From assembly GCA_014859755.1 (NCBI GenBank), contig JACUTO010000093.1:1-6085 (forward strand): a stretch of DNA of 6,085 nucleotides, given 5' to 3'. Below, one piece after another: positions 1 through 5,459 of the stretch. The notes under the pieces were generated by a model. That model was not told where the DNA came from. It did no database searches and was given only the letters and a program-made list of their open reading frames with translations. The position numbers were made by a program, and so were the translations under genes. The DNA is from Candidatus Bathyarchaeota archaeon. Its GTDB lineage: Archaea; Thermoproteota; Bathyarchaeia; Bathyarchaeales; Bathyarchaeaceae. Each line of letters starts with the position of its first letter. The stretch's first letter is position 1.

Positions 1-123
1 ACCGTCCTTGATGATTCCTAGATTCTTCATCTGTTCGCCTAGAAGGGGCTTCCGGCTTCCTCCTCGTAGAGTGACGACTTCGCCGGCGTTTTCGATTAAC
101 AGCTCTACTTCTTCTCTACCCAC
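1..123 (-). CDS. hutI: Imidazolonepropionase, N-terminal fragment (runs off left edge)
   Basis: HutI is a metal-dependent cytosolic amidohydrolase that opens the ring of 4-imidazolone-5-propionate to give N-formimino-L-glutamate, the third step of histidine degradation. Only 41 codons are in the window, open to base 1. The visible N-terminus has the family's opening beta-sandwich strand LLIENAGEVVTLRG (residues about 8-21), then a GEQMKNLGIIKDG segment (about 29-41) that matches the typical 'G..M..LGII.DG' of HutI. The HxH metal motif would lie beyond the edge. The start is a GTG at 123-121 preceded by GAGGGG at 132-127. It overlaps the last 8 bases of the formimidoyltransferase gene, whose stop is at 118-116, so translation of the two is probably coupled. 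The adjacent gene uses the product of HutI as substrate, which strongly supports the call. Another composite-domain amidohydrolase with a similar first strand is possible but less likely. Confidence 0.83.
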   Translation of the reverse strand, partial: MGREEVELLIENAGEVVTLRGGSRKPLLGEQMKNLGIIKDG

Positions 124-1039
124 TTTCCCCTCGTCCTTTTTCCACGGCTTTTTGCACAGCCACCTCGAGAATTCTGTCTTCGTCAAAAGCGTCTATCTTC
201 AAGTAATATCCAGTCGCATCCGTTATCGCTCGCAGCGGAGCTAACCCGCAGAATTCTGATCCGATGACGGGAACGCCGTATCTCTCTGCCTCGATTTTGA
301 TTAACTCAAAAACTCGATACAAGGGTGTTTTCTCGAAATCGCTTATGCTCGTGCCGATTTGGGTGATGTTTTTCTCAGGTATCTTGGTGGCCATAGCCTT
401 CACAAAGACTAGTCCCCCCTTCTTGGAGTGCAGAGCCTTGGCTATTCTTTTGGCTATTCTTATGTCTGGGGTTCCTAGGTTGACGTTAAATCCTACCATG
501 ACCTTGCGGGCGCCGGTTATTGTCGCGCCTGCTGTCGGATGGGGAAACGGTGGTCCAAAGTCGGGTTTTCGTTCGGGTTTTTTGAGCATCTCCTGAAGTT
601 TTTCGTGTTCTCCTAGCCTTATCCAGTCCAAATCGCTTCTTTCTGGGTTGGAAGCAGCCTTTCCGTAGAGATAGACAGGAATGTTACATCGTTTAGCTAG
701 TGTTTCTCCAAATTTCTTTGCCAAATGAACGCAGTCTTTTATGGTGACGTTTTTTATTGGAATGAAGGGTACGACGTCCACAGCTCCGATGCGAGGATGC
801 TGCCCCTTGTGCTTGTTCATGTCTATAAGCTCGATGGCTTTTGTCGCCGAGTTTAGGGCTGCCGTAAAAACCGAGTTTTTGTTTCCTATGTAAGAGACGA
901 CTAGCCTGTTGTAGTAATTATCGTAGGTGTGATCAAGAAGATACGCATTTTTAACCCTTCTTATCTCGTTTAGAATCGCCTCCACAACTACAGGATCTGA
1001 GGTGCTAAAATTTGGCATGCATTCAATTATCTCTCTCAC
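116..1039 (-). CDS. ftcD: Glutamate formimidoyltransferase (single-function, no cyclodeaminase domain)
   Basis: This enzyme transfers the formimino group of N-formimino-L-glutamate to tetrahydrofolate, giving 5-formimino-THF and glutamate, the last step of the folate-linked histidine route. At 307 residues it matches the transferase half of animal FTCD, and the cyclodeaminase domain is absent. Conserved blocks are visible: IIECMPNFS (4-12), IDMNKHKGQHPRIGAVDVVPFIP (72-94, given with its catalytic-type His81), PVYLYGKAA (121-129), KPERKPDFGPPFPHPTAGAT (154-173), FNVNLGTPD (184-192) and TPLYRVFELIKIEAERYGV (238-256). Both FTCD subdomains (about 1-178 and 179-300) are therefore present. The start is GTG at 1039-1037: an in-frame TAG lies two codons upstream and a strong GAGGGGAGGG Shine-Dalgarno sits 8 bases before it. 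The ATG at codon 8 would cut into the conserved ECxPNFS block. It lies 86 bases downstream of the DUF917 gene and overlaps hutI, so the three are probably one operon. The one-carbon acceptor could in principle be another pterin in an archaeon; this cannot be seen from sequence. Confidence 0.95.
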   Translation of the reverse strand: MREIIECMPNFSTSDPVVVEAILNEIRRVKNAYLLDHTYDNYYNRLVVSYIGNKNSVFTAALNSATKAIELIDMNKHKGQHPRIGAVDVVPFIPIKNVTIKDCVHLAKKFGETLAKRCNIPVYLYGKAASNPERSDLDWIRLGEHEKLQEMLKKPERKPDFGPPFPHPTAGATITGARKVMVGFNVNLGTPDIRIAKRIAKALHSKKGGLVFVKAMATKIPEKNITQIGTSISDFEKTPLYRVFELIKIEAERYGVPVIGSEFCGLAPLRAITDATGYYLKIDAFDEDRILEVAVQKAVEKGRGESG

Positions 1040-1047
1040 ACGCTATG

Positions 1048-1057
1048 CCCTCCCCTC
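1048..1057 (-). promoter_or_regulatory. Strong Shine-Dalgarno of ftcD
   Basis: On the minus strand GAGGGGAGGG lies 8 bases upstream of the GTG at 1039. With the in-frame TAG just upstream, it fixes the non-ATG start of the formimidoyltransferase. Confidence 0.7.
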
Positions 1058-1125
1058 TAGGAACTGATGATTATACATGATCGGTGAAGTCTTAAGTTCT
1101 TTCGTTAAGATAGAAAGACATGTGC

Positions 1126-2205
1126 TTATTCTCTTATTGGGATATAGTCGAAGCTGAAGCCGAAGTGTTTGGGGCCAAAAAGCTCTATGCCTTTTGGGGT
1201 GAGCCACACTTCCGGAGCCTTGGCTCCTATGACAACTGCTTTCATTCTCTCTTTTAGCTCCGCGTTGGTTATGGCGTATCCTTTCTCGTTTACCACGCAT
1301 ATTGGGTCTGGAGCCGTAGCTACAACCTTTCCATCTTTCCAAGCGATTATGTTCTCGTTTTTAATCCATATCTTAAGCTCATGCCCTTTCCATTTTTCCA
1401 CTCCTTCATAGGTTGCTTCTCCGTAAAGGAAACCTTCCCGGTCCTCCCATTCATAGTTTTTAACCAGTCCCTTGAATAGGAGAACTCCGTTTAGGCACTT
1501 TACAAGCTCGGCGATAGGGTCTTGCCCAGTCATATTCGCTTCTTTCACGGTTTTGCCAACTTCAATACATTTGGACACCGTGTCTTTTATTACAACCTTC
1601 TTTGCAACTTTTCCATTGATAGGTGTGTCAACAACTGCCACGAAGCCTCCAGCCACTACAGATAAGCTCCTAACAATGTCCTCGTATTCGTTTAGGTCCG
1701 CGTATCTCTCGATTATAACGATGTCACCAGCTTCGCTTACCGCAACGCAAGGTAGCAAAGAAATTCCAAAGATGTTGGCTGAGGAGTGGAGCAACTCGGG
1801 AGCAGACCTTCCAAGGTAGTCGCCGTCGAGGAGGGGAAGGTTCATCAGAGACGCTACGTGCAAGGGTATGGCGGTGTTTATTCCCCCTAACTCGACTGCC
1901 ACGGTTGCAAAGGCCTTCTTTCCCATGTGTATCTCCATCTCTTCAAACGCTACAGCCATAGGGTCTTCAAATACCACGGGTTTGCGCTTCTTCTTTGACG
2001 GGGCTATACTACCACAGAAGTATGGACAGACAATCAAAGCGTCATTGGGCACTTCGTCCAAACTTACGATTGCCAGTCTTCTTCCTTCTTCGAGATCTTT
2101 CTTCAAGATGCTTAAGCCCTCTTCAGGGTTGCCTCCACCGCCAGTACCTAGTATCGCAGCGCCGGTGATCAAATGCTCAACATCCTTCTCGGTTAAGACT
2201 TTCAA
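1126..2205 (-). CDS. DUF917 / S-methyl-thiohydantoin desulfurase-like protein
   Basis: The 359-residue length is usual for the family. Its N-terminal domain is now named for S-methyl thiohydantoin desulfurases, enzymes acting on thiohydantoin rings, and many members sit beside HyuA/HyuB-type hydantoinase/oxoprolinase genes. Visible hallmarks are the glycine-rich N-terminal GAAILGTGGGGNP (15-27), ELGGINTAIPLHVA (105-118), LPLLDGDYLGRSAPEL (123-138, acidic and probably near the active site), TAPDPICVV (297-305) and the C-terminal ELFGPKHFGFSFDYIP (341-356). No signal peptide or membrane segment is seen, so it should be cytosolic. The start is TTG at 2205-2203, supported by GGAGGA at 2217-2212 on the minus strand. 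It is first in the minus-strand block and precedes ftcD and hutI, so a role on a histidine- or hydantoin-derived ring is inferred. The exact substrate is unknown: hydantoin-5-propionate-like, thiohydantoin or methylated forms are all possible. Family assignment is firm, reaction is not. Confidence 0.88.
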   Translation of the reverse strand: MKVLTEKDVEHLITGAAILGTGGGGNPEEGLSILKKDLEEGRRLAIVSLDEVPNDALIVCPYFCGSIAPSKKKRKPVVFEDPMAVAFEEMEIHMGKKAFATVAVELGGINTAIPLHVASLMNLPLLDGDYLGRSAPELLHSSANIFGISLLPCVAVSEAGDIVIIERYADLNEYEDIVRSLSVVAGGFVAVVDTPINGKVAKKVVIKDTVSKCIEVGKTVKEANMTGQDPIAELVKCLNGVLLFKGLVKNYEWEDREGFLYGEATYEGVEKWKGHELKIWIKNENIIAWKDGKVVATAPDPICVVNEKGYAITNAELKERMKAVVIGAKAPEVWLTPKGIELFGPKHFGFSFDYIPIRE

Positions 2206-2321
2206 CGTCGATCCTCCGCTAGAGTGTTGTATATAACCTTGAGAAAAGTATTACTCTTAGACACGGAAACATGTAAAGCTCTAATGGAGTTATACCTACG
2301 AATTATGCGGAGAGACGAATA
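2206..2321. promoter_or_regulatory. Divergent intergenic region with candidate promoters
   Basis: This 116-base gap separates the TTG starts of the DUF917 gene (leftward) and the M29-like gene (rightward), so it should hold both promoters and any shared operator. The clearest archaeal TATA candidate is TATATAA at 2230-2236. It reads TTATATA on the minus strand and so could serve either direction. Leftward, a weaker AGTAATACTT-like box around 2245-2254 is better spaced to leave room for the DUF917 Shine-Dalgarno (2217-2212). Rightward, TTATAC at 2290-2295 is another candidate, but it lies very close to the start. GGAGAG at 2309-2314, 7 bases before the TTG at 2322, is the likely ribosome site of the rightward gene. 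No convincing operator palindrome was seen. Confidence 0.5.
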
Positions 2322-3362
2322 TTGATTAAAAAACTTGGCATCGAAAAAGGCGTAATCAACATGTTTCGAGTGAACATGGGAGTAAAAAATGGAGAAAAAC
2401 TTCTAATAGTTACCGACCTTCCCACGCAGGAAGAATGGGAAAAACTGAACAGCGAGAAGCTTACTGACGCACTTCGCAGATCGTTACTCGCCAAAATCGT
2501 TAGCGAAATCGCCCGCAAGAAGTTTCCCAACTGCACCGTAGAATTCTATACGTATCCCTCCGTTGGTAGACACGGCGCCGAACCAGGAGAAGAAGTTGAA
2601 GAAAAAATGAAGATGGCGGATGTAGTCATAGCAATCACAAGTTACTCCCTCTCCCACACAAACGCCCGTGAAGAAGCGTGTAAAGCCGGAGCTCGCATTG
2701 CAAGTATGCCCAACTTTCTTCCAGAAATGTTCTACTCCGGGGGTCCCATGGCCGCAGACTACGAGAAAATCGCCGAAGAAACGAAGAAAATAGCGAAACT
2801 GCTAACCGCAGCGAATGAAGCCGTCGTCAGATCGAAACAAGGAACGGATGTAATGTTCAGTGTTAAAGGAAGAGAGGGAGGACTTGATATGGGAATCTAC
2901 ACAGAAAGGGGTGCTTGGGGGAATCTGCCATCTGGCGAAGCCTACGTCGCTCCAGTTGAAGGAACATCCAGGGGAAAAGTGGTCGTTGAAAAGGGATGGT
3001 ATCCAAATTTAAAAGAGAACATGATTTTAGTCTTTAAAAACGGAAAAGTCGTTGATGTCATTGGCGGAGGAGACGTAGGGGAGACATTTAGAGCCCTCCT
3101 TTCCCCTGGAAGAGAAGAAGAACCGTATATTTCACGTAGGAACCTTGCAGAGCTAGGGGTAGGAACGAATCCCCATGCTAAACGTCCAGACAACGTCCTA
3201 GAAGCTGAGAAGATTAGAGGAACCGTACACGTAGCCGTAGGGGACAGTTCCCACCTGGGCGGCACTGTTGCAGCAGATCTCCACGAAGACTTCATCATCC
3301 CCCACCCAGACCTAATCCTTGATGGAAAAACGGTAATGAAAAATGGAGAACTTTTGATTTGA
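2322..3362 (+). CDS. M29-family (aminopeptidase T-like) metallopeptidase or amidohydrolase
   Basis: This 346-residue protein has the two-domain layout of M29 aminopeptidases: an alpha/beta N-terminal domain (about 1-170) and a catalytic C-terminal domain. Metal-ligand motifs typical of family M29 are present: LPSGEAYVAP (202-211, Glu206), RNLAELGVGTNP (273-284, Glu277), GTVHVAVG (300-307, His303) and DLHEDFI (319-325, His321 and Asp323). This fits a two-metal hydrolase. The tyrosine found seven residues after the first ligand histidine in Thermus aminopeptidase T is not seen (Ser310 there, in GDSSHLGG). The start is TTG at 2322 with GGAGAG 7 bases upstream; a nearer ATG at 2305 hits a stop within seven codons. 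It leads the plus-strand block with a NicX-like protein and a hydantoin racemase, so its substrate may be a small amide or carbamoyl compound rather than peptides. That is an inference from neighbours. A cytosolic location is likely. Confidence 0.82.
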   Translation: MIKKLGIEKGVINMFRVNMGVKNGEKLLIVTDLPTQEEWEKLNSEKLTDALRRSLLAKIVSEIARKKFPNCTVEFYTYPSVGRHGAEPGEEVEEKMKMADVVIAITSYSLSHTNAREEACKAGARIASMPNFLPEMFYSGGPMAADYEKIAEETKKIAKLLTAANEAVVRSKQGTDVMFSVKGREGGLDMGIYTERGAWGNLPSGEAYVAPVEGTSRGKVVVEKGWYPNLKENMILVFKNGKVVDVIGGGDVGETFRALLSPGREEEPYISRRNLAELGVGTNPHAKRPDNVLEAEKIRGTVHVAVGDSSHLGGTVAADLHEDFIIPHPDLILDGKTVMKNGELLI

Positions 3363-3444
3363 ATCACAACGTTCAAAACATAAGCGTCTGTTCCATCGAT
3401 TCTAAAGATTAAAAAGCACATGAAATGTTATTTGACTCTGGAAC
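3363..3444 (+). promoter_or_regulatory. Intergenic gap with a candidate internal promoter
   Basis: The 82-base gap holds CTAAAGATTAAAAAG at 3402-3416, which resembles an archaeal BRE plus TATA element (TTAAAAAG at 3409-3416). A start of transcription about 26 bases on, near 3438, would leave a leader of about 20 bases containing GGAG (3447-3450) ahead of an in-frame TTG at 3460. The downstream gene may therefore have its own promoter in addition to read-through from the M29-like gene. The match is visual only. Confidence 0.35.
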
Positions 3445-4503
3445 ATGGAGATGAGCAGATTGACGGTAGGTCTAGATTTAGAATTAGCGAAAGCAGCCCA
3501 AATACTGGCTAGGGATATTGTAAAGGTGAAGTCTGGAGAGAACATTCTAATTTACGCAGATACCGAAAGCGATTGGAGAATCGTAGAAGAAACTTCCAAG
3601 GCAGTTCATAATGTAGGCGGAAAAGTAGCCATAATGCGGTATCCCGCTCCTCGAGGCGTAGGGGAAGCAGCGGACCCAGATCTTCCAAAGCCACTAGGTG
3701 CAGCAATGGCAAACTGCGACATAATGATAGAATTTGCGAACAAATACCTTCTATATTCAACACCATGGAAAAAAGCCATGGAAACGCAGAAAGTAAGGTA
3801 TCTCTGCCTGTCAGGTATGACGACAGAAATGATGGTACGATGCATCGGCCATGTTGACATGCCGTCTCTCATCCGCTTCCAAGAAAAGATCGCTGAGTTG
3901 ACAGGGAAAGCTAGGCGGATGAAGATAACGACGCCAGCGGGAATGGACGTAGAATTTGAAAACGAGTCAAGAAGGCCTGTATTCTCCGAAGGCATAGTGA
4001 CGGAAAAGCCTGGCGAATATATGTTAATGGGTCAGGTTGACTGGGCGCCCATAGAAGAGACGATAAACGGAACCATAGTTTTTGATGGCTCAGTTTGGCC
4101 CCCAGACGAACTAGGTCTTATAGCAAACCCGATATTTCTGGAGGTAAAGCAAGGAAAAGTTGAGGAAGTGAAGGGAGGTCGAGAAGCAAGAATCTTCGAA
4201 AAATGGCTTGCAAACTTTCAAGATCCAGCCATGTACAACGTCGCCCACATTTCCTACGGATGCAGTCCAGGCGCCAAGTTGAGTGGATACATAGTTGAAG
4301 ACGAAAGGGTTTGGGGGTCCGTCGAATGGGGGCTAGGCTATCAGGCTGAATCCTTCGGGGGCAAGGCTGGACCAGCAAAATCTCATACAGACGGAATCTG
4401 TCTAAACGCTTCAATTTGGATGGATGGAAAACAAATCTCAAAGGAGGGCAGCTTTATACATCCGGAACTGTCAGCGCTGGCTAAAAAACTTGGAAAAACA
4501 TGA
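3445..4503 (+). CDS. NicX-like M29-fold protein (2,5-dihydroxypyridine 5,6-dioxygenase-related)
   Basis: This 352-residue protein shares the M29 fold with its upstream neighbour, but its C-terminal half follows the pattern of NicX, the Fe(II) ring-cleaving dioxygenase of nicotinate breakdown. The shared pattern is a 'DP.MYNVAHISYG' block (260-272, His268), a GG followed by SHTDG (313-317, His314 and Asp316), and a closing IWMDGK strand (324-329). In NicX the corresponding His/His/Asp set binds one iron. Where M29 peptidases have Glu in LPxGE, this protein has Gln197 (MGQVDWAP), and the second E of the 'AExGxGTN' motif is also missing, so a two-metal aminopeptidase is unlikely. The start is uncertain. 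ATG at 3445 has little ribosome site, whereas TTG at 3460 (347 residues) has GGAG 9 bases upstream, matching start usage of neighbouring genes. It is followed by the racemase gene after 21 bases. A ring-opening or hydrolytic role on a heterocycle is inferred; nicotinate breakdown itself is not supported by the context. Confidence 0.72.
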   Translation: MEMSRLTVGLDLELAKAAQILARDIVKVKSGENILIYADTESDWRIVEETSKAVHNVGGKVAIMRYPAPRGVGEAADPDLPKPLGAAMANCDIMIEFANKYLLYSTPWKKAMETQKVRYLCLSGMTTEMMVRCIGHVDMPSLIRFQEKIAELTGKARRMKITTPAGMDVEFENESRRPVFSEGIVTEKPGEYMLMGQVDWAPIEETINGTIVFDGSVWPPDELGLIANPIFLEVKQGKVEEVKGGREARIFEKWLANFQDPAMYNVAHISYGCSPGAKLSGYIVEDERVWGSVEWGLGYQAESFGGKAGPAKSHTDGICLNASIWMDGKQISKEGSFIHPELSALAKKLGKT

Positions 4504-4524
4504 AAACCTGGAGCTAACCTACAA

Positions 4525-5244
4525 ATGAAAGAACAAAATGCTTTGCGGATTCTGATAGTGATTCCTGTTTCAACGAAACAATGGAACAAACCGACCAAAA
4601 CGAACGCCTCCAAATATGTTTCATCAAACACTAAAATTGATGTCGTAAACTTGCAAAAGGCTCCTGAAGCCATAGAAAATCACTACGACGTAGCTTTGGC
4701 GGCACCTGCCACCGTTGAAGCTGTCATAGAAGCGGAAAGAAAAGGATACGACGCTGTTGTTATAGGCTGCTTCGACGACCCAGGGCTTCATGCTGCCCGG
4801 GAACGCGTCTCCATTCCGGTAGTGGGCCTTGGAGAAACCTCAATCACAACAGCCTTACTTCTTGGAAACAAGTTTGCGGTGATCTCCACAGGCAAAAATT
4901 CAGGGGCAATCTATGAGAGGAAGGCTATGGAGTTAGGACTAACCAGGCGACTAGCCTATTCGAGCGGTATCGATGTTCCGGTTCTGAAACTAACAGAAGA
5001 CAAAGCGAAAGTGAAGCAACAGTTGCTGGGAGAGGCTAGAAAGGCAGTGGACGAGTTTGGAGCCGAAGTGATTGTTTTGGGATGCGGGGGAATGATGAAC
5101 CTTTCAGAAGAGCTATCCGAGATTCTTAGGGTGCCTGTAATTGATCCTTTGCTTGTCACCGTCAAAATGGCTGAAACATTAGCCACTCTAGGCCTGAAAC
5201 ATAGTAAAGTTCGATTCTACCACGCTCCTAGACTCAAAGAGTAA
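4525..5244 (+). CDS. Hydantoin racemase-like Asp/Glu racemase superfamily protein
   Basis: Members of this cytosolic, cofactor-independent family racemise 5-substituted hydantoins, or related amino-acid derivatives, by a two-cysteine mechanism. Both catalytic-type cysteines are present: Cys82 in VVIGCFDDPGLHAARE (78-93) and Cys187 in VIVLGCGGM (182-190). Other family blocks are PVVGLGE (98-104), PVIDPLLVTVKMAETLATLGL (204-224, in pieces VIDP and AETLATLGL) and the terminal SKVRFYHAP (227-235). The 239-residue length is normal. The N-terminal strand reads RILIVIPVST rather than the usual INPNTS, a mild divergence near the substrate pocket. ATG at 4525 is preceded by GGAG at 4510-4513 with an 11-base spacer. 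It is 21 bases downstream of the NicX-like gene, so co-transcription is very likely. No hydantoinase or carbamoylase of a standard type is in the window. A sister activity such as allantoin racemase or maleate isomerase-like chemistry is less likely, but the exact substrate cannot be told. Confidence 0.85.
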   Translation: MKEQNALRILIVIPVSTKQWNKPTKTNASKYVSSNTKIDVVNLQKAPEAIENHYDVALAAPATVEAVIEAERKGYDAVVIGCFDDPGLHAARERVSIPVVGLGETSITTALLLGNKFAVISTGKNSGAIYERKAMELGLTRRLAYSSGIDVPVLKLTEDKAKVKQQLLGEARKAVDEFGAEVIVLGCGGMMNLSEELSEILRVPVIDPLLVTVKMAETLATLGLKHSKVRFYHAPRLKE

Positions 5245-5245
5245 A

Positions 5246-5289
5246 CGAACTTTAGAGATGTGTAGAACATTACACGCCGAGATAGTTCG
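5246..5289 (+). repeat. Nested inverted repeat just after the racemase stop
   Basis: CGAACT (5246-5251) pairs with AGTTCG (5284-5289), and inside it GTGTA (5260-5264) pairs with TACAC (5271-5275) around a 6-base loop. The two unpaired stretches between the arms are both 8 bases long and both end in GAGAT. As RNA this would be a bulged hairpin in the 3' end of the plus-strand transcript; as DNA, an interrupted palindrome. Function is unknown and the stems are short, so chance remains possible. Confidence 0.35.
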
Positions 5290-5336
5290 AAATCATCATC
5301 AAAAATCGTATAAAAACTATAAAATCTTCTAGAACA

Positions 5337-5375
5337 TTTTTCCATAATTATTTTCTAGTAGTTATGTACATTTTT
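5337..5375 (+). terminator. T-tract transcription terminator region (candidate)
   Basis: Three T-runs (5337-5341, 5351-5354 and 5371-5375) lie in very AT-rich sequence about 100 bases after the racemase gene. Archaeal RNA polymerase stops at such T-tracts without needing a hairpin, so this is the likely end of the plus-strand catabolic transcript. Confidence 0.4.
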
Positions 5376-5394
5376 GCCAATTATGTATGAGTGC

Positions 5395-5410
5395 CACAAA
5401 AGTTTTAAAA
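5395..5410 (+). promoter_or_regulatory. Candidate promoter (BRE/TATA) of the membrane protein gene
   Basis: CACAAAAGTTTTAAAA combines a purine-rich BRE-like stretch with a TTTTAAAA box at 5403-5410. Transcription would begin near 5433, leaving a leader of about 27 bases that contains AGGGG (5446-5450) before the GTG at 5460. A second A/T box, TATAAAAAC near 5309-5317, is farther away. The rest of the 215-base gap (5245-5459) shows no gene. Confidence 0.45.
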
Positions 5411-5459
5411 TGTTCAAGATTGAAAGTGATTCAGAGTTTCTTTGCAGGGGTTTGGATAA

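Noticed and set aside
561..586. Short direct repeat TCGGGTTTTCG/TTCGGGTTTT
   Set aside because: It encodes the conserved KPERKPD motif of the formimidoyltransferase, so protein conservation explains it.
8..596. Plus-strand open frames opposite ftcD and hutI
   Set aside because: They are antisense to firmly identified genes and have low-complexity Ser/Pro/Phe-rich translations with no motif.
1070..1077. TGTATAAT on the minus strand upstream of ftcD as a promoter
   Set aside because: A transcript starting about 25 bases downstream would begin at or inside the strong Shine-Dalgarno, so it is poorly placed. Co-transcription with the DUF917 gene is simpler.
1043..1342. Minus-strand 99-residue frame overlapping the end of the DUF917 gene and the gap before ftcD
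   Set aside because: It is an alternate frame of the DUF917 gene with a basic, motif-free translation. The conserved DUF917 C-terminus occupies the same bases.
2942..3421. Minus-strand 159-residue frame opposite the M29-like gene
   Set aside because: It is antisense to the metal-ligand region of M29 and shows no recognisable domain or ribosome site.
5330..5358. CTAGAA...TTCTAG inverted repeat as a terminator hairpin
   Set aside because: It is a six-base AT-rich stem with a long loop that cannot be extended, as expected by chance in such AT-rich sequence.
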